Assembly: GCA_905182985.1 (NCBI GenBank)
Contig: CAJJDN010000031.1
Coordinates: 396,840 to 460,839 of the forward strand
DNA length: 64,000 bases
Direction of reading: 5' to 3'
DNA from: Paramecium sonneborni
Taxonomy: Eukaryota; Ciliophora; Oligohymenophorea; Peniculida; Parameciidae
The translations under genes and the position numbers were made by a program. The notes below the pieces were generated by a model. It saw only the letters and a program-made list of their open reading frames with translations, did not search any database and was not told the DNA's origin. Below, piece after piece: positions 22,401 to 34,472 of this stretch (position 1 is the stretch's first letter; every line of letters starts with the position of its first letter).

Positions 22401-24338
22401 ATACAATGATCCAATTTCTTAATTCTCAATTTCAATGCATTCACTAGATTATTCATCACTATTAGTTTATATGTACTCTTCACAAAATTAACAAAATTTA
22501 AAACCAGCTACATTGAGACCACAACTTAAACAATATTTAAAGTTTTAAAAATATTCTATACTTATATGTACCTATAATAATTATAATTAAATACTGTATT
22601 TGATGTTGTTGTTGGTTTAATTTTTTATAATTATTCTGGATCAAATAACTAATTTTTTTAGCAATTGATACATTTAAAACAATTCTTACATCTCCAATAA
22701 TCTAAGCCATCAGTTGGGGCAATAAAATTATTAAAAATACATTAGAAATGATAAAAATCATTGCAATTACAACAAAACAAATCATTTTTTTATCCATATT
22801 TACCACATTCTTTACATTTAACACAATTATTACAAGTCCATTTATTTAAAGATTTTAATACCCTTTAAAAATGATATTGAGAATTATTTATCTAACAATA
22901 GAAATGATATGTCTTATTGCAATTTTCACACATTAATAAATTTTCGAGAAATTCATATCCACCACATGAACAACAAATATATTCAAAAATTAATTCAAGA
23001 CATCCAACTTTCATTGCAAAAGGTTAAACTAAATTTACTGTACTTAAATCTTTAAGTAATAAATCTTTTACTATATATTATAACTAAGGAGAATCAACAG
23101 AATCATCAGTTAATTATGGAGATTCTAATTTAAATAAATAATCCAAATATGGATGACGATGTGTAATATTATTAATATCAATCTTGATTTTTATTTCTCT
23201 CTAAACTTATTACTTCAAAAAATCAATCATATTGAGTTTTATTAATGGTTCATCCTCATTTTCAAAATCTAAATTTGTATTAATAGTCTTTTCCCATTAA
23301 ATTAAATTGCTTTTAACATTTCTAGAAGGTACTGGTTAAGTTATACTCAATAATTATGGCTCCCATAATGGAATATAATTATTTATTCCCTCAATTGTTA
23401 CCAAATCTTTTCCTCCAAATCCATGATTCAAAAATTATTTAAAAGCCATTTGAACATTTTCAGAAGTAAATAAATGTATATTGTTCTTATAAGTTAATAG
23501 ATCTTCATCTGTTAATTTTAAGTAACCTTTAAACTACTGAAACAAAATATCATATAAGATCTTTAATATACTTCCTTTACGATGAGCTTTTGGATTTGAT
23601 AAATTGAACTCCAAAAAATTAGACAACATTAATTTAATATCTGAATAAAGCTTAAATTCAGGATTATCTAAATATTCACCCTTTTTATTCTTCTTATGAA
23701 TAGTATCAAAATCTATTGGATTTTTAATAACTTCTTTATATTTTTAAGAACTTGGATCATATTGCCATAATAATTTTTCATCATCAAAATATGTTAAATA
23801 CCTGATAAGCTCAGAAAATATTATTTTCCTCAATTCCACCCTACACTTAGGACATCTATAAGAGTCCAAAAAAAGTTTACGATCTTAAAATAAAGGCTCG
23901 CACTTCTTATGAACATATAAACCACAATCACGACACTAAAATAAGTTTTCGGCTTTCTCTTTTTCAAACATAGTTTTTTTGCATAAAATACAATATTTAT
24001 TTTTCTCATATTTAATTACACACTCATTACATAAAGAATTCTCAATAAGTTAATTAGCACATGAAGTACATGAATTAGGTAATTTTTTATGATGAGATTT
24101 TTTTTATTTTTAAGTCTTCTTCAATTAATCAGTATGAGTAGGAAGCTATATCATGCTACTTTAATGATGAGAGCTACTCAATCCTTATTCCCCAGAACTT
24201 TGTTCATTGAATTACTGAGTAAGATTAGGAAAATCGGTAGTATTTTATTATTTCTAAACTGCTCCTCTTGTAATTTTTACTCCTTTTTCCAACAATTTAA
24301 AATACTCTCCATTAGTAATATTTAGCTATTCACCCATT
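19467..24338 (-). CDS. Trithorax-type histone methyltransferase (PHD fingers + SET)
   Basis: A 4.9-kb gene for about 1,600 residues. Order from the N-terminus: a basic Ser/Gln region, a Cys-rich PHD finger (C-I-L-C-K to R-C-P-K-C-R), a tandem PHD block in the middle (I-C-C-S-C-G-G ... C-I-N-C-Q), further zinc clusters, an extended PHD (I-F-C-Q-L-C-K ... W-V-H-T-N-C-V-I-W), and at the C-terminus a SET domain with E-Y-T-G-E-V-I, F-L-N-H-S-C-Q-P-N-C, E-L-T-Y-D-Y-Q-F and a post-SET C-S-C-G-A-K-N-C-I-G-R-L-N. All SAM-binding and catalytic motifs are present. A 22-nt intron splits N-H-S-C-Q from P-N-C. This architecture is that of MLL/Trx/ATX enzymes that methylate H3K4 in COMPASS-like complexes. 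Not every internal intron was traced. Confidence 0.9.
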
Positions 24339-24976
24339 ATTAATTATAAAAAAAATTAAACCAACATATAAATATATTTACTTTTTTTAATATCCTCTCT
24401 AATAATATTACTAATCATCAAATATCTCCTATTCTTTTTATTTGAAATAATTTACTAGAACATAAAACTTTATTATAATTTTTTAGATTTTTATTTTTAC
24501 ATGATATAACTATGAAATAGAATTTGAATTACTTCTTTTTAAATTTCTTATATCTAAAATTTTTAAACAAATTCCAGATTTTTAATAGTCATAAAATTAT
24601 AATGAAAAATTATAAATAAAACAATTTTGGTATTTTTTAGATCTTTTATTTCAATAATTACAAAATTAATATATCATAAAAGCAAATAAAGAAACTTGAA
24701 ACAGTAGAATTTTTTGGATATATTAAAAAATATAATACAATTAGATTGATGTTGTGAAACTTCTTTTATTAATTCAATTTATTGAAAATAATTTTATATT
24801 CTAAATAACCAGACAATATATTACAATCGAATTTTCTATGATATAAATATTATTTAAAACTATAGAGTTAATTGATAATAACAATATATAATACTATTTA
24901 AATATCTTTTTGCTATTATAAAAAGACGTAATATTTAAATTGAAAAGAAACTTTAAATTTAAATTTGTAAAAAAGT
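24339..24976. other. Spacer, no gene seen
   Basis: About 640 bp upstream of the SET-domain gene, very AT-rich. No coding frame with recognisable content was found on either strand. Confidence 0.4.
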
Positions 24977-25497
24977 ATATAATAATGATATTTATTTAAT
25001 AGAATATTTGATATGTATATATCATGGCTTATGTTTATTTCTTTAAGGAATATCTTCAGATGATGACTAATTTTGATTAGAACTATCACTATCTAATTGA
25101 TTTGTTTAGAATTTGATTTATTTTTTAGTCTAATAATTTGAAGGATTTTTATTACCTTTTATTATTTCTATTCTTCATCATCAATGATTAAGAAATGTTA
25201 ACTAATCAATTCTTTAAGAGCACTTTTAGTTATTCTAACTTTTTCTTCCTTTTTCTTTTAAGGTTTTTCAAACACTTAAACTAAAGAACTATCTGATTCT
25301 TTTTCATTGATAATTTTCTTTTTTAATATTTTATTTCTTTTTAATTTATTACCTTTTTATTAAACACACCCTTTCAAAATATTTGTTGTAACATATGCTA
25401 ATACACCATCAGTTGACATTACTCTTTTTCTTTTACCATCAATTATATTATCTTAACAAATATTTTACATTTAATTAAATTTAATAATTAAATAAAA
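24977..25497. repeat. Segmental duplication copy A (521 bp)
   Basis: Matches 27272-27792 with four single-base differences seen by eye and no indels. The unit covers one whole small gene plus short flanks. Confidence 0.9.
25022..25470 (-). CDS. Small Lys-rich protein, duplicate A
   Basis: One 26-nt intron leaves 140 residues. The N-terminus has M-Q-N-I-C-Q-D and a G-K-R-K-R-V-M stretch that could be a nuclear signal. A basic middle (K-L-K-R-N-K-I-L-K-K-K) and a short helical V-R-I-T-K-S-A-L-K-E-L-I segment follow. The tail is rich in Ser, Asp and Asn. I do not recognise the family. The alternation of basic and acidic tracts suggests a nucleic-acid or chromatin protein, which is inference. 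Compared with duplicate B it differs at two silent sites (one a TAG/TAA Gln swap) and two coding sites (Tyr versus Cys, Thr versus Ala). Confidence 0.7.
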
Positions 25498-27021
25498 AGA
25501 TTAAACTTAAGTTTGAATTATCAAAATTATTTGGTAAGAATTTGCAGAGAAAACTTTGTTGATCAATAAAATTTATCTAGATTAAATTTGCGGAAATTCA
25601 TTTCAAATTAATCAAGATTATTATTTTATAGCGATTTTCTAAAAGTGGATTATAAAACCTGGGAATTAAATCTATACAAAAATTTTTTTATCTATCTCTT
25701 ATAGAATTTATTTTATGTTCGTATAATTTAATCACAATAAATATTTTATTTACGCTTGATCTTAAAAACTTGAAAGTTTAAATAAAACGATCTTTTTTTG
25801 ATAATTATGGTTGAACTTTTTCTTATGAATATTCCTAGATTAATAAAAACTCTCAACTTATAAAAAGAATATAAACAAATATAATTTAAATTCTTTAGAA
25901 GAGATTTTTTTTAATTGCACTGCTATTGTCAATAATATTTTGCTCTAAAAATATTAATATGTTAATCTCCTTAAAATAATTTTTTAGATAAAAATATATT
26001 ATTTACCTTCAATTAATTATTTCTAATGTCATTACATGTGTTAAAAAGATTATTTTATAAATAGATAATTGAAAATTACAACAATAGATAATAAATGTAA
26101 AAATTAATTCTACTTTGAACTCAAAAATAATTTAATTATATGATTATTAAATTGTTTTAATCAAGCAAATTAAGCTTGTTGAAACCAATTATTGTAATTT
26201 AAATTGTAACATTTATAGAAAATGAAAAATTGAAAGTTCTATCTTTAGATTGATTTCTAATGTAATTATAAATTAAAATTTAAAAGTTATAATCTATTTC
26301 AAAAATAAAGTGAATTGTTGAATCAAACTTTCATCTACAAATATTTCAATTTTTCGATGTACATCAAATTAGATTTAATTGTACAAAAACATAGCATTCT
26401 TATTATTTATTAACAAGATTATTTTTGATCTTAAAATTATCTCATCACACCATTATAAACCGACTATTGTAGAATTACTCTGCTTTTTAATTTGTATATT
26501 ATGTTTTATTTGGAAGTTAAATATATTTTTCCAAATTTCTTGTTAATGAAAAAAATTTATATTCAAATAGGAAATTATAAATTCATTTTGTGAATAATTA
26601 ATATATGATGAATTCAGCTTATGGAGACGAAATCCCAAATCTTTTAAATATTAAAGTGAAGATTTATTTTAAAATTTGAATTTTTCGTTGATACTCAAAG
26701 AAATATGTATTTTTTTTCTTCTCAAGAATTTTCAAATTTATAAATTTTATCTTTTACATAAAAACATGATAACTCTTAAAATTATCGCAAAAAAAATATA
26801 AATCAGAAAATAAAGATAAAATACATCCTCCAAAAATAAATCGACCTTTTTTAAAGAAAATATTATTATTTAAATAAAGGATAGTCCATTTAAATCTAAC
26901 CATAAATGTTAACCTACCAAAATAATATTTTAAATAAACAACCTTATCTAAATATCTGAAGCAGTATTTTATTAGGAGACGTCCTATCATTTTAAACTAT
27001 TCATTCTAACAAAATTTCATC
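25498..27021. other. Interval between the duplicated genes
   Basis: About 1.5 kb. A minus-strand frame at 26583-26990 is open for 136 codons in the ciliate code but is Phe/Ile/Lys/Tyr-rich with no motif, so I do not call it. No other gene is seen. Confidence 0.4.
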
Positions 27022-27283
27022 ATGTAGGGAATTGCTAAATCTATTTATAATCCAATTAAAAGTTAAATATTCTGTTGGTTAAATCGTAAGTGAAAGTATC
27101 TCTTTCTAAATAGTGATAAGAAAGTTGAAGAATATTTTAAGAGATTTTGCAATGTAGACTAGTATTAGGAAACTTCATAATCCTTAAGATAATGTTAAAA
27201 TTCACTAATTAAAATATTTAGTTCATGAATTAATCTAATTCGATTTAGAAGTAAAAAGAAATGTAAGAAAAATATAATAATGA
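27022..27283 (+). CDS. Small unrecognised protein, 3' end in the duplication
   Basis: A 28-nt intron leaves exactly 77 residues: M-Q-G-I-A-K-S-I-Y-N-P-I at the start, a basic helical middle (R-K-L-K-N-I-L-R-D-F), and a stop at 27281-27283. The stop and last codons fall in the first bases of duplication copy B (27272 onward), so the gene may have been truncated when that segment was inserted. No family is recognised. Confidence 0.35.
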
Positions 27284-27792
27284 TATTTATTTAATAGAAT
27301 ATTTGATATGTATATATCATGGCTTATGTTTATTTCTTTAAGGAATATCTTCAGATGATGATTAATTTTGATTAGAACTATCACTATCTAATTGATTTGT
27401 TTAAAATTTGATTTATTTTTTAGCCTAATAATTTGAAGGATTTTTATTACCTTTTATTATTTCTATTCTTCATCATCAATGATTAAGAAATGTTAACTAA
27501 TCAATTCTTTAAGAGCACTTTTAGTTATTCTAACTTTTTCTTCCTTTTTCTTTTAAGGTTTTTCAAACACTTAAACTAAAGAACTATCTGATTCTTTTTC
27601 ATTGATAATTTTCTTTTTTAATATTTTATTTCTTTTTAATTTATTACCTTTTTATTAAACACACCCTTTCAAAATATTTGTTGTAACACATGCTAATACA
27701 CCATCAGTTGACATTACTCTTTTTCTTTTACCATCAATTATATTATCTTAACAAATATTTTACATTTAATTAAATTTAATAATTAAATAAAA
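27272..27792. repeat. Segmental duplication copy B (521 bp)
   Basis: Second copy of 24977-25497, in the same orientation, offset by 2,295 bp. Similarity ends sharply at both borders. Confidence 0.9.
27317..27765 (-). CDS. Small Lys-rich protein, duplicate B
   Basis: The same 140-residue protein as at 25022-25470, with the same 26-nt intron. Differences from copy A: Cys replaces Tyr in the L-A-Y-V-T-T segment, Ala replaces Thr just after the intron, and two changes are silent. Both copies keep open frames and splice sites, so both may be expressed. The upstream region of this gene faces the LRR-protein gene start at 27916, giving a divergent promoter of about 150 bp. Confidence 0.7.
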
Positions 27793-27915
27793 TAATGAAT
27801 AATTTCATAATTAGAGAGATTTTTAGTATAAAGGAAAATAGTAATAAATAATCATTAAGAATTAAATGTGATTTTATTATTATATTTTATATCAATATTT
27901 ATAAATAAGTTATAA

Positions 27916-30835
27916 ATGATTGAAGATGGTAATTATCATTCAGAACAAGGAATTAAATATTATCACTAATTAGAAAGAAGAAGAAGTAGTGCATAATTTT
28001 AAGACAGTTCTACAATGATGAATCCAAGTACTACTAATCTTTCTAGAAATGCCTCTTATTCAATGCCACATGAAAGTTAATTAAATCCTTAGGGTAAATA
28101 CAAGAATAAATTAATAGTACTTGCCAAAATAGCAGCAATGATGCCATACAACTCAGATAATAAAAAGAAATTTTTTAGAGTTGATCATGTCCTTAAACCA
28201 AAAAAGAAACCAGATCCTTTGGAGGAAGAACAAGAAAATGAAATTAGAAAGAATTTATAATTATCACCTGAAATAGTGAAAGAAGATTTACAAAACAAAC
28301 CTTTAGTAGGACCTCAATCAGTCTAATTATATTATCAACATTATAAGAAAGTGAATAAGGTTCGTTAGCAAAACGAGTTTTTTAAAATATCAGGTAAGGT
28401 TTAAATGGATAAATAGATAGTGTGTAAACTGCAATGCTTCGTTAAGCAGAATAAATTGATGTATTACCTTGTAAGATTGGAGTAATAAAAGCAAAAGGAA
28501 GTGAATAATCTCTCTAGATTAGTCATTAGAAGTATGGAGATAGATATGCATCAATGTTGAGTGAAGGTTTGAAGGTTAATCCAAACATTAAAGATTTTTA
28601 TATGGCAAATAATAGAATTCAGAGTTCTGGAGCGACATAAATTTTGAATTAAATAGGAAAAGTGGCTAAAGTTCTTGATCTTTAATAAAATAATATTGGT
28701 AAGTTTGGAACAGACTCAATATGTTAGTAAATTTAATCTAGAGAAAATAAGTAAGAATAAAAGTCATTATATTAGATTAGAAGTTTTAAATTTAGAGGAT
28801 AATAAATTAGGAGATAGAAATGTGACTCGCATCTTGAAAGCATTGTTAAATAGTAATAATAAGTTGAAATCATTAAATATAAGCAAAAATTATTTGACAA
28901 ATGATATAGCTGAAATTCTAAAAGAGAGTATTATCCAATTAGACAATATGGAGTAATTATATATTCATTGGAATTAAATAAAAGGTTTGGGAGGATAGAA
29001 AATATTTGAAGCATTAATAGAAAACAAGACTTTATTGGTTTTTGATGGAGGTTGGAACAGTTTTGGAATTTAAGAGAGAAAAGATATATAATGTATATAA
29101 AAGATATGTGATTTTTTGATCACAAACAAAACTGTATTACATTTTGATTTATCATCTAATTAATTTAGTCTAAATGATTGTAAATTGATAGCAAATGCTT
29201 TGAAATAAAATAGAACAATATATGGATTTCATTTTGTGAATAATTGGGGAGTTGTTGATGCTAGAGGATTTTTATAAATACAAGAAAATGAATTATAAAG
29301 AGTCTTAGGTGAAACTCCTAGAATAAAAGGATTGTAATAAACGACAACAATAAGACAAGAAAATGTATGTTGGATTTGTGAAGGATGGCAAGAATAAAAG
29401 TTTACTTGGAAACCTGATATTTCAGGAGAAGGTGAAGCAGATCCATTATTTATTCATCTTGATTTCGAAGCTTACAAATAAGTTTATATTCCTAAAACTT
29501 AGGATCAAATTTCCTTAACTTTAATGATCCCTACAAATACTACATAATATATCTATACAATGATTGATACATAGGTTATTGCAAATGATTAACCTTATGT
29601 TCCTTATGGACATTAATTGAAGATTAATTATAATAGTAATTATCTAACAGTATTGATGGAAAATGTAAACTAAGTCAAAAAAGATAAACACTTTTTAATT
29701 TTTGATTAAGTTGAATTTAAACCATTAGTAAGTGTTCTTCCTAGAACTCCAGATCCTGTTTATATACCTCCAAAATTGAAAAAACAAAAAAGGATTTGGA
29801 CATTTCCAATTTCTATTTGGGCCAAAGATTTCAAATTTGAGAATGAAGATTTATTAAAGAGATGCTTTGAAAAAGATTTCTCATGTAGCAAAATATCCAA
29901 AATAGTCAAAAACCCTGATGAACTGTTAGAAATAAAGAGTGTTTTGTGGGCACATTATAGATTAATTAAAGAGACCTATAAATAATATAGTTCTAACAGT
30001 CCAACAGGTGATATCTGGTCAATATCTTCAAATGTTATTACTGAATTTGCATAATAAACCGAATTAATAGATGGTAAGACTTTGAAATTATCTGATTTGG
30101 ATTTGAAATTTATTGCTACTTGTGCAGCCTCTATTGAATATAAAGGTAATTTTAGAAATCCTGAAAGAGCTCTTTGTAGATTTTAATTCATGGAATTTCT
30201 TGTTAGAGTTTCTGAGGATAAATATTTGAAAACAAAAGTTGCTACAAATATGTTAGAAGCAACTAAAATGATTTTAGAATAATGTAAAACATATATGTCA
30301 ACTTTTGATGCATAGAAATGGAGAGATGAGAGATATTTTAATGAACAATGCGACGATTGCCTAAAATTATTTAAACCATTACTTAATCATATTTATAATA
30401 AATTCAGTGTAAGGAAAGTGAAACCAGGATAAAAGAAATTTATGTGTTTGGATGAAATTCATGAGATATGTTCTTAAGCCAGTTTATATGATGAAAGATT
30501 TGTAGAAAGAGATGCTGATATTGTAAATAATTACTTTAAATTAGGCATTTAATTTATCAATGATGCTTTAAGTTGATGAATTAGAAAGTGATAGGATCTT
30601 TTAGATGACTTTCATTGAGTTTTTAGAAGCAATAGGAAGAATAGCTGATAAAGTATCTATGCCTGGTATTGATGCAGTTGATTTGACTTGGGATCAAAGA
30701 GCTGCATAGCCTCTTCATTTAAAATTAGAAAAGTTGTTAATTCATTTAGCTAACACATGTGCATCTGAAGAATTTAAATTACAGTATGGTAATATAAACA
30801 AATCAATGTTTGCAGTTGTTGAAGAAGATGATTGA
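27916..30835 (+). CDS. Leucine-rich-repeat protein with EF-hand-like C-terminus
   Basis: Introns of 23, 25 and 22 nt give 949 residues, exactly in frame. After a Ser-rich head, residues about 180-430 hold leucine-rich repeats of the ribonuclease-inhibitor type (L-E-V-L-N-L-E-D-N-K-L-G-D, L-K-S-L-N-I-S-K-N-Y-L, V-L-H-F-D-L-S-S-N). The middle has a beta-rich part with W-I-C-E-G-W and F-T-W-K-P-D. The C-terminus is helical with F-I-E-F-L-E-A-I-G-R-I-A-D-K, a pattern common in large protist LRR/EF-hand proteins of cilia and cortex. Function is unknown; a structural or scaffold role is inference. Confidence 0.75.
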
Positions 30836-30875
30836 AATTAATTTATGTTTTTGATACTGTAACATATTTATAATA

Positions 30876-32623
30876 TCAAATTGGATGTCCAATCTTTTCT
30901 AGATATCTAAAGTAATAAACAAAAATCATAATAGGTTATCCAATAAAACAAAAAGTCATCCAAAACATTAAATTTCCTAATTAAGAATCTTATAATTTAA
31001 GTAACTTACAATATAATTAATATTTACCTTTTCTAATTTCTTTTATAATAACATAAATGGCGCTTAAGCAAACATTCCTACAAATGCCCAAGCTTCTACA
31101 ACACCTATAGAAGCACTAACTATATATTCATGACCTAATGCTGATACTAAAAACACAATCATATTTGAAGTAGTTCTACTCATTCCAGATTTGAGACATG
31201 GAAAATAGATATGTCCTTAATTATAAAAATAAATAATATACTAACTAACCAATGATGAACAGGTAGATTCCACAATCTCCAATATTCTTCTAAATTCTTA
31301 CAATTCCACCAATCTTTATAAAACTCTCTATCAGCAAATCTAAGTAATTCTGCTGTTATATTCAAAAAACATTGAAACTATCCATAAAATAGAGCTATCC
31401 ACATATAAGTATTAGGTATAGCTAATTTTAATAATCGATCAACAAGAACCATGATAGTTGGAGCCTTTGATAGCATTTTATATGTATTCTCTACAAGTGG
31501 CTCTGTGTATTAAAACCATATAATCACTAAAAAGAGAATGACAAATATATATTCAATTATTCTCTTTACTAACCAAACCTTACGTATTTATTATGTTCTT
31601 AAATATTATAATTAGAAACATAATGTAGGAGCTGCTAAAAAGTATAAGTAATGTTTAAAATCCAATATTTTAGCTTAATTTTATGCATACTTCTCTAAGA
31701 TCTTTAGGTTTTCATTGTTGACTTCATATTCAGCAAAGAAATTATCAAGAGAAACTTTCTTATTTTTAACTTACTTTATTCTCTAGATATAAAAATAAGT
31801 ATTTCTTAAAAAATGAGCATAACTAATGATTTTCATAAAAGCAATAAATTAGAGGCCCAAAAAAATCAAATTTAATCCAGGATGCGATCCTTAAATTAAA
31901 TAACAAGGAATAATTATTGTTGAGGTAATGTTGATTATATTAAATACTCTTATTAAATTTGGACTTTGATTTCTTATAAATTATAAATATTAAATTCCAA
32001 AAGCAATCAATAAATTTAATATGATTGCCAATATGGCTTACATAATTGGATTACTGTTGATTTGCATCATTTCAAATTTCCAGAATACATTTGTTATAAG
32101 TAAACCATATTTCTAAAAATTCTCAAATATCAATCTTATGTGATTGGCTATTAATATCAAAATTGCCAAATTTAATATTCCTCTAAAATTTTGTTCTGGT
32201 GATTCTGTACTTAATAAGGATGTTCTTTCTTTTCTCACAGGTTGATATGCCAAAGGACCCATATACTTTGTATAAGTCTTCCTTTAATTGATCTTGATAT
32301 TGTAATATAAAATTACATAATGTTATAAGTATGACATAGCTTTCTTATCAGCAAATTTGATTGCTATAATTTTAGATTCATCCTTCTAGTTTACAAGTGT
32401 GATCATTCTTTTTAAATAATCAAAAATACAATTAGACTTCATCAATTATTGAAGAACATTTATCAAAAAGAACAGAAAAGAGGATTAGATTCTCATTCTC
32501 TAATATACACAGCTTATGTTATTCACATCTAAGTATGAATGGCTTAAAGTCATCTCGAACTAGTTGTGTTAATTTATCTTAAGCATCAGAAATAAGTAAT
32601 TCAGGGTTATACACCTTTATCAT
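30876..32623 (-). CDS. MBOAT acyltransferase, DGAT1/SOAT-like
   Basis: A multi-pass membrane protein with the DGAT1 signature F-Y-K-D-W-W-N-C followed by Y-W-R-L-W-N-L-P-V-H-H-W, then the conserved active-site His in S-A-L-G-H-E-Y-I-V and a C-terminal G-N-x-x-F-W-x-x-F-x-x-G-Q-P-I box. DGAT1 enzymes esterify diacylglycerol with acyl-CoA in the ER to make storage triacylglycerol; SOAT relatives act on sterols. The F-Y-x-D-W-W-N motif favours DGAT1. The start is the first ATG after an in-frame TGA. The product is a little over 500 residues, near the family norm. The gene ends 41 bp from the LRR gene stop (convergent). Confidence 0.88.
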
Positions 32624-33125
32624 TATTATATTAATGATTCAATTAATTTCTCCCTCAATTATTAGAATAAATCTAAACTTAATTAAACTTCAATATTTCT
32701 AATTCAAAACCTCTGTTTTATTATCAATCTTATCAATTACTGTATGTAGTTACAAAGCCATTCTAAAAAAACAGAGTCTATTTTCTTAATATATATTATT
32801 TAAACTAATTAATCAAGATATTATCAGACATTGTAATTGTTTTTTAAGAATCATTTAATTTCATTGATTTAGAAAGAACTTTATTTTACAATCATATTAT
32901 TTTATTAAAGACTCACAACATATATTTTTTAAATAATTTACTACTTAACTTCTTAATCAGGAATAATTTATTTAATAGTCCTATATTATCCTATAATATC
33001 CTATAATATTTTTCATCTCCTATTGATTCATATAAATATCCAAGATTTTAATTTAAATTTTCAGAAAAAGAATTAACAGATTCTCATAAAGAATTTGATA
33101 TTAAAAATAGATTAAAAATAAACAT
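32624..33125. other. Divergent intergenic region
   Basis: About 500 bp between the starts of the acyltransferase (minus) and the CK1-like kinase (plus). A short minus-strand frame starting near 32765 runs into a TGA and could be an unrelated upstream ORF. It should hold the promoters of both genes. Confidence 0.4.
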
Positions 33126-34451
33126 ATGTCGATTTCAAAAAAAAGTGATAAATATAGTCAAAAGTAGATTGAAAATAAATGGATTGATAAAATAGTCTGT
33201 AAAAATTACAAAATACTAAGTCCATTAAATTAAGGTTTTAAATTGTTCTAAGTTAATTACTAGGTACTTTTGGTCACATCTATTTGGCAATTCATCAAAT
33301 TAAATAAGAATATTATGCAGTTAAAATATTGTCGACTGGAAAAAACCCAATTCTTGCTAAATCTGTGAAAAATGAAGTAGATGTGCTTTATAAATTAAAT
33401 GGCCATGTTGGATTTCCTCGCTTATATTATTTCATTTAGAATGGAACTGAAAGCGTGATTGTGTAAACATTATTAGGATAGAACTTATATTAATTATTGA
33501 TGTAAACTCCAAAAAAAGTATTTTCTTTAAAAACTGTTCTGATGTTCCTAGATTAAGCAATAGAACGATTATAATATTTACATATGAATGATTACATACA
33601 TAGAGATATAAAACCAGAGAATTTTATGACAGGTTTAAAGGAAGATGAAATATATCTGATTGACTTTGGATTTACATCTAAATATAGAGAATAAGGATAA
33701 CATATAGAGAGATAGAAAAATGAAAATATAATTGGAACTCCAAGGTATTTAAATGATTAACTTTGATAAGCCTAGATTTTGCCCAATCTGTTCTCATTTG
33801 AGTTTATCTTAAAATAGAGCGAGTGATTTAGAAAGTTTAGGATACTTGGCAATCTACTTTTTAAAAGGATCACTACCATGGATGCATATACATGCAGAAA
33901 CTCCAGAAGAAAAAATTAAACTTATTGGATAAAAAAAGATTAATACATCTATTGAAGAATTATGGTAATCTAATTATAATTATAAAATATAGTTCTGGAT
34001 TACCTAAAACATTTGAAGATTATTTTAAATATATTTAAAATATCTCTTTTGATGGAGATCCTAATTATGACTATATTTAGAAATCTTTTAAAAAATTATA
34101 TTAAACTTTAGGATATCCTTTTGATTAAAAATTTGATTGGACTAAAGAAGAAAATAGAAACTCACATGATATTGAATAAAATACTAAATAACAACATTTT
34201 CTAGATGTCGGAAGAAAATCATTTACTGCAGATGTGAATATTGAAGTCTTGCCATCATAAATTTAAAAAAAGTAAGGATAAATTTAATAATCATTAGAAA
34301 AATAGAGAGAATTCATCATCTTAAAATTCAAGAAGAATTATTCCTGACTACTGATCTACAATAAGAAGAAATTTAAGAGTTTGAACCAGGAAGAACATTA
34401 TTTGATAGAATGCAATAGATAAATAAACAATAGTTAAAAAAATAAAAATGA
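33126..34451 (+). CDS. Casein kinase 1-like protein kinase
   Basis: Introns of 29, 31, 28 and 26 nt give 403 residues, exactly in frame. Kinase landmarks: N-Q-G-T-F-G-H-I-Y (Gly loop, split by intron 1), Y-A-V-K-I-L (ATP Lys), H-R-D-I-K-P-E-N-F-M with the CK1-type Phe, I-D-F-G-F-T-S-K-Y, G-T-P-R-F and A-S-D-L-E-S-L-G-Y, which matches the R-R-D-D-L-E-S-L-G-Y box of CK1. The usual S-I-N-x-H-L segment is degraded (C-P-I-C-S-H-L). Catalytic residues are intact, so it should be active. The 100-residue tail is Lys/Gln-rich. The WD40 gene begins 21 bp downstream on the same strand. Confidence 0.88.
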
Positions 34452-34472
34452 ATAAAAATTATATATTCTGAT

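Noticed and set aside
19467..24338. Plus-strand frames at 20040, 20507, 20692 and 24089
   Set aside because: They lie antisense to the SET/PHD gene and have no coding features.
26583..26990. 136-codon minus-strand frame
   Set aside because: Hydrophobic, low-complexity content with no motif; one-stop code in AT-rich DNA gives such frames by chance.
24977..27792. Transposon origin of the duplicated segment
   Set aside because: No inverted repeats, target-site duplication or transposase were seen at the borders.
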